64,000 nucleotides of DNA from Pelecanus crispus (lineage: Eukaryota; Chordata; Aves; Pelecaniformes; Pelecanidae). A program made the position numbers and the translations under genes. Of this stretch, positions 49,018 through 59,613 are shown piece after piece. The notes under the pieces are model-generated. The model was not told the DNA's origin. It saw only the letters and a program-made list of their open reading frames with translations, and did not search any database. The stretch spans positions 3,396,001-3,460,000 of the forward strand of contig NC_134676.1 of assembly GCF_030463565.1 (NCBI RefSeq), given 5' to 3'. Positions within the stretch are counted from its first letter, which is position 1. Each line of letters starts with the position of its first letter.

Positions 49018-49074
49018 CGGGCAGCTTGAATGGAAGGGCCACGCGCCGGCGGCGGGGAGGGCGGGGCGCGGGGC

Positions 49075-50930
49075 TCACGCGTGGGGGCGGCCCGAGGGGG
49101 TGCTCGGCGTGGGGAGCCCCCCCGGGGCGGGGGGCGGGTGGGTCCCAGGGTGGGTGAGCCCCCCGGGGCGGTCATGGGTGGGTGCTCGGCGTGGGGAGCC
49201 CCCCCGGGGTGGGGGCGGGTGGGTCCCTGGGTGGGTGAGCCCCCCGGGGCGGGTGGGTGCTCGGCGTGGGGAGCCCCCCGGGGCGGTCACGGGTGGGTGC
49301 TCGGCGTGGGGAGCCCGCTGGGGCAGTCACAGGTGGGTCCCCGGGTGGGTGAGCCCCCCGGGGTGGTCACAAGTGGGTGTTTGGCGTAGGTGAGCCCCCC
49401 GGGGCGGTCACGGGTGGGTGCTCGGCATGGGGAGCCCGCCGAGGCAGTCACGGGTGGGTCCCTGGGTAGGTGAGCCCCCCGGGGCGGGGACAGGTGGGTG
49501 CTCGGCGTAGGTGAGCCCCCTGGGTTGGTCATGGGTGGGTCCCTGGGTGGGTGAGCCCCCCGGGGTGGTCACGGGTGGGTTTTTGGCATGGGGAGCCCGC
49601 CGAGGCAGTCACGGGTGGGTCCCTGGGTAGGTGAGCCCCCCGGGGCGGGGACAGATGGGTGCTCGGCGTGGGTGAGCCCCCCGGGGCGGTCACGGGTGGG
49701 TCCCTGGGTGGGTGAGCCCCCCGGGGCGGTCACAGGTGGGTGCTCGGCTGGGGAGCCCCCCCGGGGCCGGGCCGGGTGGGTCCCTGGGTGGGTGAGCCCC
49801 CCGGGGCGGTCACAGGTGAGTGCTCAGCTGGGGAACCCCCCCGGGGCCAGGACGGGTGGGTCCCTGGGTGGGTGAGCCCCCCGGGGCGGGGATAGGTGGG
49901 TGCTCGGCGTGGGGGAGCCCCCCAGGGCGGTCACGGGTGGGTGCTTGGCATGGGGAGCCCACTGGGGCACTCACAGGTGGGTCCCCGGGTGTGTGAGCCC
50001 CCGGGGTGGTCATGGGTGGGTCCCTGGGTGGGTGAGCCCACTGGGATGGTCACGGGTGGGTGAGCACGCCAGGGCAGTCATGGGTAGGTTCTTGGCGTGG
50101 GGATGCCCCCGATGCGGTCACGGGTGGGTGCTCGGCGTGGGGAGCCTGCCAGGGCAGTCACGGGTGGGTGCCCGGGTGGGTGAGCCCCCCGGGGTGGTCA
50201 CAAGTGGGTGTTCAGCGTGGGTGAGCCCCCTGGGTTGGTCATGGGTGGGTCCCTGGGTGGGTGAGCCCCCCGGGGTGGTCACAGGTGGGTGTTCGGCGTG
50301 GGTAAGCCCCCGGGTTGGTCATGGGTGGGTCCCTGGGTGGGTGAGCCCCTCGGGTTGGTCACAGGTGGGTGCCTGGCGTGGGTGGGCTGCCTTGGTTGGT
50401 CATGGGTGGGTGAGCCTGCTGGGGTGGTCACGGGTAGGTTCTTGGTGTGGGGAGCCCCCCAGGGTGGTCACGGGTGGGTCCCTGCGTGGGTGAGCCCGTC
50501 ACGGGTGGGTCCCTGGGTGGGTGAGCCTGCTGGGACAGTCCCCGGGTGGGTGAGCCCCCAGGGGTGGTCATGGGTGGGTTCTTGGTGTGGGGAGCCCCCT
50601 GGGGCGGTCACAGGTGGGTGCTTGGTGTGGGTGAGCCCCCTTGGAGCAGTCATGAGTGGGTGCTCAGGGTGGGTGAGCCCCCGGGGGTGGTCATGGGTGG
50701 GTTCTTGGCATGGGGAGCCCCCCAGGGTGGTCATGTCTGGGTCCCCAGGTGGGTGAGCCCCCTGGGGTGGTCATGTGTGGGTGCTCGGCGTGGGTGAGCC
50801 CCCCGGGGCGGTCACGGGTGGGTGCTTGGCGTGGGTGAGCCTCCCAGGGTGGTCAGGGGTGGGTCTTGGGGTGGGTGAGCCCCGGGGGCAGTCACGGGTG
50901 GGTCCCCAGCGTGGCACCCCCGAGGGGCAG
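49075..50930 (+). repeat. 40-bp GC-rich minisatellite (about 46 units) upstream of LIPG
   Basis: Tandem array of a 40-bp unit in two half-types that tend to alternate. Type A carries a GTGCTCGGCGTGGGG core; type B carries GTCCCTGGGTGGGTG. Both share the block GAGCCCCCCGGGGCGGTCAC. Alternation gives an 80-bp higher-order period in places. Type B units contain a quadruplex motif. Long open frames exist (for example about 197 codons from 49,900), but the unit is not a multiple of three and the frames encode low-complexity Gly/Trp/Pro/Val peptides. I take them as by-products of a repeat poor in stops. Confidence 0.93.
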
Positions 50931-51060
50931 CGAGGACGGGCGGCCCCATGGAGGCGTGTTCCTCGGGTGGGTAAAGCGGCAGCGACGGCAGGCGGCACGG
51001 CAAAAGGGCGGGCGGGTGGGTGAGTGGGTGGGCTGGTAGCGCTCCCCGGCTGCACCCACC

Positions 51061-51512
51061 CACCCCGGTGCCAGCGTGGGGCTGAGGTTTTCAGCTTCAC
51101 GCGTGGGACCGCCAGCTCTGTGCCACTCGGATCTAACAGGCACAAGATCATTCCCGAAGGGCATCGCCTGGCGCACAGCCCACAGCTGCTGCAGCCACGC
51201 GGGTGATGCCGTAAATAGTTTTGAACTCCCTGATGTGAAAAACTACCTATTTCTGCTGACTTTTTTATTGCCTGGTTTTTTACCAGTTGCTGATCCATAA
51301 GAAGATATTTCATTTTCTCCATAAGAAAATAATTAATTTTATTCTGCTGCTGCTGTCTCGCTGCACGTGGGGTAAGGAGAAGAGGTGATGCCCTGCGACA
51401 CGCGGCTTTCCTCGACTCTTTTTCTTCCCCTCCCTTGGCCCCGTGGCTCCTTCCCTTTCCCTCCAAATTCACAGCAGAAAGCAAGGAGGCACCCGGGGCT
51501 GTGGGGTATAGG
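51061..51512. other. Block between the minisatellite and CR1 cluster
   Basis: GC content falls sharply from about 51.2 kb. No gene or repeat recognised. Confidence 0.5.
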
Positions 51513-52137
51513 ATCATGGAATTATAGAATGGTTTAGGTTGGAAAAGACCTTTAAGATCATCCAGACCAACCATTAACCTAACACTGCCAAGTCCACACT
51601 AAACCAATTAAGGGGAGAGTAGCAATTTCATGTTTCCTGGCTTGGGGGCTGGATTATTTTTAATGCAGTAAAATTAGGAATCACTAAGGTTGGAAAGGCC
51701 CTCTAAGATCAGCAGTCCAACCATCAACCCAACACCCCCATGCCCACTAAACCATGTCCCAAAGTGCCACCTCTGCCCGTTTTTTGAACCCCTCCAGGGA
51801 TGGGGACTCCCCCACCTCTCTGGGCAGCCTCTTCCAATGCTTGACCACTCTTTCCATGAAGAAATTTCTCCTAATATCCAATCTAAACCTCCCCTGGTGG
51901 TGCAGCTTGAGCCCATTTCCTCTTGTCCTATCGCTGTTCCTTGGGAGCAGAGCCCGACCCCCATCCCTGCCCCCTCCTGTCAGGCAGTTGTAGAGAGCGA
52001 TGAGGTCTCCCCTCAGCCTCCTCTTCTCCAGGCTGAACATCCCCCAGCTCCCTCAGCCGCTCCCCACCAGCCCTGTGCTCCAGACCCTTCCCCAGCTCCG
52101 CTGCCCTTCTCTGGACACGCCCCAGCACCTCAATGTC
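51513..52137 (-). mobile_element. Composite CR1 with two 3' tails in tandem
   Basis: Read on the minus strand: the end of the CR1 reverse-transcriptase frame, still open for about 97 codons ([25 protein letters not shown]); a first 3' UTR and tail ending CCTTTCCAACCTTAGTGATT; a spacer of about 85 bp; then a second CR1 tail (TTTAGTGTGGACTTGG to TTTTCCAACCTAAACC). The same order occurs at 54.0 kb. Confidence 0.92.
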
Positions 52138-52317
52138 CTAAATGTATAAAAATGGCAGGGGAGAAGGCAGGGAAAAGATGCAGGCAAATGATGGGCAGAC
52201 ATGAGGAGGAAGAGATGGAGGCCTAAGGCCACTCAACAGCAAGGGCAATACTGGGAAATGGGGAATGGGCATTGCTTTAGCCCTCACTAGTAGATACGGA
52301 TGGAGGGAATTCATCTG

Positions 52318-52488
52318 ACTTTCCAGCAGTGCTTTCCCAGAGTGCTGAGTTCATAACCTGCAGCCCTACGAGCGTTGCACAACCCAGCCGCCTCCTGACT
52401 CCACCTGGGTCAGCAGTTGGGCTAGATGATCCTTGTAGGGTCCTTCCAACTGGAATATTCCATTCCATTCCATTCTATTCTATTCAGT
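52318..52488 (+). mobile_element. CR1 tail ending in an ATTCC/ATTCT microsatellite
   Basis: Ends with GGGCTAGATGATCCTTGTAG, CCTTCCAACTGGAAT, then (ATTCC)n passing to (ATTCT)n. The next CR1 begins inside this microsatellite. The 5' boundary is uncertain. Confidence 0.75.
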
Positions 52489-53150
52489 GGATAAGGCTGG
52501 ACACGAGCGGGCAATGTGCGCTGGCAGCCCAGAAGGCCAACCGTGTCCTGGGCTGCCCCCAGAGCAGCGTGGGCACAGGGCGAGGGAGGGGGTTCTGCCC
52601 CTCTGCTCCGCTCTGCTGAGACCCCGCCTGCAGCCCTGCGCCCAGCTCGGGGGCCCTCAGCACCGCACGGGCACGGAGCTGTCGGAGCGGGGCCGGAGGA
52701 GGCCACAGCAATGATGCGAGGGCTGGAGCAGCTCTGCTGTGAGGCCAGGCTGGGAGAGCTGGGGGTGCTCAGCCTGGAGAGGAGAAGGCTGCGGGGAGAC
52801 CTGACTGCGGCCTGGCAGTGCTGGCAGGGGCTCAGGAGAAAGATGGGGACAGGCTTTTTAGCAGGGCCTGGAGTGACAGGACAAGGGGTGATGGTTTTAA
52901 ACCAAAAGAGGGGAGACTTAGACTGGATATAAGGAAGAAATGTTTTACGGTGAGGGTGGTGAAGCACTGGCACAGGTTGCCCAGAGAGGTGGGAGATGCC
53001 CCATCCCTGGAAACATCCCAGGCCAGGTTGGACGGGGCTCTGAGCACCCTGACCCAGTTGAAGATGTCCCTGCCCGTGGCAGGGGGCTGGACTGGATGGC
53101 CTTCAAAGGTCCCTTCCAACCCAAACCATTCTATGATTCTATGACTCTAT
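52489..53150 (+). mobile_element. Long CR1 fragment, inserted into the preceding tail
   Basis: About 660 bp covering the C-terminal part of the CR1 reverse-transcriptase frame (CALAAQKANRVLGCPQSS, LSLERRRLRGDL, HWHRLPREVGDAPS; frame broken) and the 3' UTR with tail TTCCAACCCAAACCATTC and ATTCTATG units. Nearly identical to the copy at 59.6 kb. Confidence 0.95.
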
Positions 53151-54011
53151 TCCTTTCTGTTCCGTTCCATTCCATTCCAAAAGGTTTCCTCACACATGTC
53201 ACAGTGCCTGGGGACTGCTGCTCTTCTCCTCTTGTGGATCATTCCCGGAACCTCTTCATTTCCGACTCTGCAGAATGAACACATGTTCTGGGAGCTATTC
53301 AAGCACCTCCTGTTTCAGGAGGCTGGAGACGACGCTAGCTGCTCCTCCCCAGGGAGCGTGGGTTTGAGCAGAGTGTCCTGGGAATGCAGCCTCTCCCGCA
53401 GCTGTCTGGTCCCTCTCGAAGAGCAGCATCCTGACAGCAGTGGCTTAAAAAAAAAAAAAGAGAGGACCGAGGTTTCTCAGTTGCTGGCATGCGACCAGAC
53501 TTATTCCTGCAGGAAATGAATCAGCTAAGCCTCACCACCAAACACATTGTCATTTTAAAAAAATTCCTGATGCCAACAAAAGCCTGTCAGCTCATCGGTC
53601 GCTGCGACGTCTTCTCATTCTTCCTCCCGTTGCGTCTTGCCGTGTCCTTTTGTCTGTGCAGAGCCAAGCTCTTCTACGGGGTCCTGCTCTTCGCCTCTGC
53701 CTTCCAAGAATGACAGTAGCAGTAAGAATAGCTTAACAGCAAGGAAGAAGTGCGTCAAAATAATTCCTGGCTGCCCAAAGGTGACAATTATCTGGGGAGA
53801 TGCTCAGGAACACGTGCTCATGTTGTGATGGGCATCGTATCAATGCGGAGAGGGCGGCTCTGCAGAGCTGCTTAAAAAATAACAGTTCGTTAAGCCCACT
53901 GATTTTAAGGCAAAATTCCTAGTTTTGATTAGTTTTTTCACTGCAAAAGATTTCATGGTTCCAGCTGGAATTTCTCGGTATTGTAACAAATAATAAACCA
54001 GGGTAAACCAG
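53151..54011. other. Spacer between CR1 copies
   Basis: Starts with a further (TTCCA)n remnant (to about 53,180). The rest is unique DNA with a 13-base A-run at 53,447. No gene recognised. Confidence 0.6.
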
Positions 54012-54433
54012 GTAGGACAAGAGGAAATGGCCTCAAGTTGTGCCAGGGGAGGTTTAGATTGGATATTAGGAGAAATTCCTTCATGGAAAGAGTGGTCAAG
54101 CATTGGAAGAGGCTGCCCAGAGAGGTGGGGGAGTCCCCATCCCTGGAGGGGTTCAAGAAACGGGCAGACGTGGCACTTTGGGACATGGTTTAGTGGGCAT
54201 GGGGGTGTTGGGTTGATGGTTGGACTGATGATCTTAGAGGGCCTTTCCAACCTTAGTGATTCCTAGTTTTACTTTCATTAAAAAATAATCCAGCCACCAA
54301 GCCAGGAAACATGAAATTAATTATGACTTTCCCCTTAACTGGTTTAGTGGTGGACTTGGCAGTGTTAGGTTAATGGTTGGACTGGATGATCTTAAAAGTC
54401 TTTTCCAACCGAAACCATTCTATGATTCTATGA
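54012..54433 (+). mobile_element. Composite CR1 with two 3' tails in tandem
   Basis: Plus-strand copy of the composite at 51.5 kb: coding end (AGGACAAGAGGAAATGGCC), first tail (CCTTTCCAACCTTAGTGATT), the shared spacer (CCAGCCACCAAGCCAGGAAA), then the second tail (TGGACTTGGCAGTGTTAGG to TTTTCCAACCGAAACC and ATTCTATG). The last part of the spacer differs from the other two copies (54,337-54,345). Confidence 0.93.
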
Positions 54434-57400
54434 AATAATCCACCTTAAAAGAGCTGGAAGCTCAATATATATGGCACATTTAGGGTGTCGGAGGCTTTGT
54501 CCCAGCAGCTGGTGTGAGCGGAGCAATGCCTGGGGAGACAGTGGCTGTTCTTGGATGCATCTTTCTGGCTCTCTGATTCTCTCCATCTCCACTGGGATTT
54601 CTTAAAGATCTCCGTTCAGTCCAAAAGCAGGACAGGAATGTTTTTGAAATCGTGAGTATTTTTATATGAAATAGAAAAATGTCCTACTCAGCTGTAGTCA
54701 CAAGCTCTTTGCAGGTGGGTGCTGGGTGGCTGAAGGTGAAGCTGGTTTCTTCTTCAGCACCAAAAGTGGTGGGTCAGAGCAGAGCCATGGAAAGTGGAGG
54801 TAGGAGGGGTATGTGAGAAGTTAAGCTTCCTTCTTAGTAGCAAAAAGCTAAAATCATGATATGCAAATTAATATGCCAAAATATTTAAAGGTCCAGAGTC
54901 TACTGGTGATCTTGGGGAAGGAAACAGGTTATTTCATCAGCAGAGTTTAATTTGAGAGGTTTCCATGTCCGTGCATCCAGCAACGAGACCCTTTCAATGC
55001 CATTTCCATATGAGCAGAACATCTCAGACCTGGGTTATTCTGTGTTAGAACCTGGGTTATTCCTGTGTCTTCTGCAGGGGTTTGGCATCTCTGGTAGAAA
55101 TGGGATGTCACCATCCTGCACAAGGAAACCGAAGGCAGGAGCCTTTTGTAAAATAAGTGTCTTTAATGCTTCTATTTCCCTGTCTTTAAAAAAAATAGCA
55201 TACTGACACCTCCTTTCCTTGCAGAAATCACAGCAAGAAGTATGAAAGAACCGCACCATCGAAGAGCGGAGCGTTGAGGGAAAAGGGAAAAATCCTTCAG
55301 CATCGCACAAAGACCTGCAGAGGTAGCGTAATTCTGGTGTGAGCAGCTCCAGAGACCACAAGGAAAACAGACGGCAGCCTTGTGTGTGACCAGCGCTGCC
55401 GACATTGCATCCCGCATTCTCCCAGGGATGACCCGCCGTGGGAAGGGCAGCAGAGAGAGTGTTTTGCTACCCAGGACAGAGTACCAGCGCCTCGGTGAGT
55501 GGCTGCAGGAGGGATTTGCACAGTACTCCCGCGGCTAAGGTTGCATCCCGTCGCATTCCCGTCGCTAGGAAGGCAGAAGTAGAGCACTTGGCTCGAGTGA
55601 GCCCTCCTGATGGGGGAAAATTGTGGCTCTCGGGTTTGTGGGGTGCTTGTTACTGAAAGCAGTGGCACAACAAGAGCCAAATATGCTTCTGTTAAGGATT
55701 GCTCATTTGCACAAGCCAAAGATTGATTTCGTGGCTTTAGGTCCAATGTTCAGTGTCAGGGAGCGATTATCGCTATTCTGCAAATTTTAAATTCCACATT
55801 TAGAAACCTGAGAGTGTTTCACATACCCTCCATTCTTCCTGCCTGGTTTTTCTCTGTTTTCATTCCTTTTTCTCTAATGAAAGAGGGAGTAGGATTTGCA
55901 AGAGAGGAGGAGGAGGGGAGAGAGAGGAATTGTTCTCTTTTTTTTTTTTTTCTTTAAGTTATAAAACAGTTTTTCTTTTCAATTATAAAACACAGCCCAG
56001 GCAGTAGAATTTAATGGGATTGGTATTAGTTTCCCTCTTGGCTCCTTCTGCCTAATTTGTTTCTGAGATGATGGGGGAGGAGGGGTAGAGACGGAGCTGG
56101 AGAACAAACTCCAGGAGGGAGGGAAGGGCTTGCTGGGACGGCAGCAACCTCGGGGTGCAGCGAGCTGGGGTGTGCGGGATGGGCACGCAGAGCTGACTGC
56201 ACCCCAAAGGGTCTGCGGTCCTGGAGAGGCAGCTCTGCGGTGAAATAACATCCCGGGTTAATCCTTGCATCACCCTGTGCCTGCTCAGCCCAGGACCTCT
56301 TGGTTTGTCATCATCCCATCACGCCACCAATTATTTTATACTTAGCGCTTACTGCAAAGGGGGGAGGTATTACTTATGTGGCACAGCTTCTGCTCTGGAT
56401 ATTTTTGTTCTGTGAGCATCAAACTGGGGTGAAAACAGGCGGTGGTGTCTTTTGTTTCGCAGCCATACAAAGTCTCTCCTCCTTTCCTCAGCCTTTCAAA
56501 AGCAGCCCTTCTATGAACATGCTTTATAGGACCAATACTTTATACCCCTCGATAGGTTTGCTTGCTTACAGAAGAGGCTAATCTCCGTCAGGTTATGAAA
56601 TCAGCTCACATGCTTCAGTGGCATTACCCACTATTGACATCCCCGTTCGATCCCCGTTGAGCTCTCTTTGTTGGAAGTAACCCCCTCTCCTACTTCTTCT
56701 AAGCTGATTTCTTAGGCCACATCATTCAAGTCCCACATCCCCATGGTATTTAGATGTAGTAAAAATGACCGGGGGGGAAAATAAATGGCAGCCAGCGAGC
56801 CAACTAAACTGTCTGACTATTAATGGTCCTGTTAGTTGCAAATTTACTTTACCACAAAGCCCCCAGCATGTAATCCTTAGATGAATGCCTTTGATTGTGA
56901 GGGAATATTTACAGCTGACCCTGCCAGCAGTCTGCAAACCTGCAATGGGCCTCCTGTCCCACATTAAATCCGCTGGCATCTGTTCCTGGGTTCTTATCAA
57001 GCACATGCTCTGTTGGTGCAGTGTTTGGGCTGTAATGCTCGCGGATACGGCGGGCCTTGAAGTATAAATCCCCGCATTCCTGCGAAATGCTAATTCTCGT
57101 GGACGTTGTCACACAAGGAGGAACGTTACTGTTTGTACCTGCCTGCGGGCATCGCCATCCACAGGGAGGTTTCCAGAAGGCTTTGATCCCCCCTCCCCAT
57201 GGCAGGTCCCTGGTCCTGCTGCTGGACCACCAAGGACAAACTTCTTCTTGGCCACTCTTTGTTGTGCCATTTTCCCAGACGCGCCAGAGCAACACGAAGT
57301 GATTTTTATGATTATGGTTTTTTATATCTCTTTTCGCGCCCACCCACGCCTTGCATTAGTCCCCAGGTTGCTCTGATCGAGCGTGTTGTTCTTGCAGAGA

Positions 57401-59613
57401 CCTTCAGGTGATCTTACGCCATCTCCAGCCACAGCAGAGCTGTGCAGGAGCACAGGCTGAAAGCCAGGGAGAGCTCAGTGTGTCCCAATGCCTCTTCCCT
57501 GTGTCCGAGCAGACAAGTGTAATTCAGCGGCTTGTCATTCCCAGCACGTCCCGTGGTACGTGAGGTGGATCCGGACCGCTTGGCTGCTTTGTGTCGGACA
57601 GAAGACCCAGTGTTGGGCCTGCTCCATCCACTCCGCAGACAAGGATGTCTTTAGGTCCGTGCTGAGGAATGATGGCTATTTTCTCTCTTCGTACGCCTTT
57701 ACCCAAAGCCCACGCTTTTCCATCCGAGCTGTATGAATGCTGAGCATGTTTGGGCTTGAACGTGGACTTGGAGCCGAGCCCATTGGCAGTGCAGAGGTGT
57801 CGTGGGTGGCCGGGGAGATGTTTGCTCCTGCTCCTTTCTGAGGTCCTGTTTTGGTGAGGGATTGGAGAAATGTCTCAGAAGGTCGTGATCACTTGCCCCT
57901 TCAGATGGTGGATGGTGAGCCCCCAGCAGCAGCGCTTCTGCCTTAGCTCTCCTGCATCCAGCAAAGGAAAAAGATTAAAAATAATAAATTACTAATACTG
58001 TTCTCCTGCCTTTTTTGTAAGCGGAGCATGGAGCTGCTAGAGAGTCCAGAGAGGAGTTTGGGGGACAGTTGTTTGCTTTAGGGATCCCTTTAGAGTGCAT
58101 CTCCTTATCCACGTGTTTTTTCTTCAAATCTGCAGGAATATTTGGGCCAAGTCTGGAGTGGATGTGGTAGCACCATCAGTGAGAGGTACTGAACCCTCAG
58201 CTGGACTGCGGCTCGAGAGGAGACGGTGAGAACTGGCAGAGCTGGCGGCAGCTCTCTTGCCTGCTTGGAGGGGTCTGTCAGACGGGGGCACAGCTCTGTC
58301 TTTGGGCTTGTTTCTGGTAATTAGCAGCTAAAAGATCTTGCAAGTTGGCATTTTGGCAGAATAATTAGAAAGCTGATAGCTTCTCCTTCTCCGAAAACTT
58401 CCCAGACTAAACGCCAAACCAGGCACTTAGAGCTTCATTTTCAGCACTCCTAAATCCACTTTAAATCTCTCTCTCCGTGGCAGTCAGGCTTTCAAAACTG
58501 ATCCTGTAAACGTGGGTGGACACCAAAACGAGGAAACTCTGAGCATGCCACTCAACTTGCCAGTGCCTAGAGGAAAGAAAAGGAGTTATTTATTAAAACC
58601 AATTAATTTGTTACTTACTTTAGCAAAGCCCTATAAAAACATATAATGTTAGTTCTCACCATTATTGCTAATTTGCACCCAAGCTTTACGGTTGCAAATC
58701 CCAGATAATTCTTTCTTCCTGGGCTGTGTTGGGTCAGCCAGCTCATGCACGTTCATCCTCTCTTTGTGGTCCTGACTGCTGATTTGGCTGGTGTTTAGGA
58801 AATCCTTTGGCAGTATTTTACTGTGATTCACATTGAAGGGGAATGGTTTTTTTAAACCACAGACATCGACTTTACGCAGTACCTGCTGTTTTTCAGGAAA
58901 AGCACGACAGTTTGGGGCACGGAAATCAGTAGCACAAGATGGTGCTGTGTGTCATCGAGGTTGGTATCATTTGTTCCCCAGCACCCTGTTTTTTCATTTA
59001 CTCTCTCTTTTGAACCTTCTGCCTTCTCAAATCTGAGCAGGGCGTAGGGCTGGGATCTGCCTGAGACAGGGGAAAGCCTCGAGCCATCCTTGGAGATACA
59101 TGGGGTCTCCTGCTCTCCTCAGATGTTGGTTTTACTTATACCGACATTATTACTCATTTCATTTTTCACCAGCTCGCGCATTTTACTTTGAGAACCCACC
59201 AGTTATCCCACCCCTGAATCCAGTCCCATTCCTTGGTGGCTCAATGAAAAGGATATCTATCACATGCGGTTACAGCATGTGCAATATGAAGATGGGAAAG
59301 AGAGAGATGTCCCTGAGGATGCTGGTCCCTCACCGGGCTCTGCTTCCCCCTCTGGCCATTTATTCCTAATTGCCAAACTTCTCCCATTTATTGTGTTTGT
59401 TGAGTGTGTGGATCTTACTAGGAAGAGTCAGTGGCTCTGTAATTAATTAAGAAAAGCTTGGGGCATTTCTTAGTACTTGGTACTCGTGTTTCTGCCTATG
59501 ATATACGGACATTGCCGATATTCATCCCAGGAGCTCCCAGTCCAAGGACAGACAGGCAGACAGACTAAGGTCAGGGCACAGGGAAAAGAAGAGGGCTTTT
59601 CTGTACAGGTCAG
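54434..59613. other. Intergenic block, no gene recognised
   Basis: Unique DNA with a T-run near 55.94 kb. 56,600-57,100 has features of conserved non-coding DNA (see findings). A small possible minus-strand exon lies at 58,660-58,820. No known protein recognised. Confidence 0.5.

Larger units (their letters stand above)
48867..49050 (-). promoter_or_regulatory. LIPG: LIPG core promoter and 5' UTR
   Basis: Upstream of the start codon, reading on the minus strand: a perfect CRE, a CCAAT box, GC boxes, then CCTTAAA about 65 bases before the ATG. The start of transcription would be near 48,905. The 5' UTR is short and made of (GTCC/GCCC)n-like repeats just before the ATG. The whole stretch is CpG-dense. 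The spacing of CCAAT to TTAAA (about 60 bp) fits a functional promoter. No transcript data support the exact start. Confidence 0.7.
48200..51060. other. CpG island over LIPG 5' end and upstream minisatellite
   Basis: Sequence from LIPG intron 2 through exons 2 and 1, the promoter and the 40-bp repeat array is visibly GC-rich with frequent CG, in contrast to the AT-leaning flanks. CG becomes scarcer in the array interior (about 50.2-50.75 kb). Confidence 0.7.

Noticed and set aside
48212..49175. Long plus-strand frames (190-236 codons) opposite LIPG exons 1-2
   Set aside because: Antisense shadows of a CpG-rich coding region; compositionally biased Arg/Pro/Gly peptides with no known domain.
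49030..50756. Long open frames (up to about 197 codons) across the minisatellite encoding Gly/Trp/Pro/Val-rich repeat peptides
   Set aside because: The unit is 40 bp, not a multiple of three. Frames shift along the array and break where TGA falls in frame. Both strands are open because the repeat is GC-rich. No start context or splice sites.
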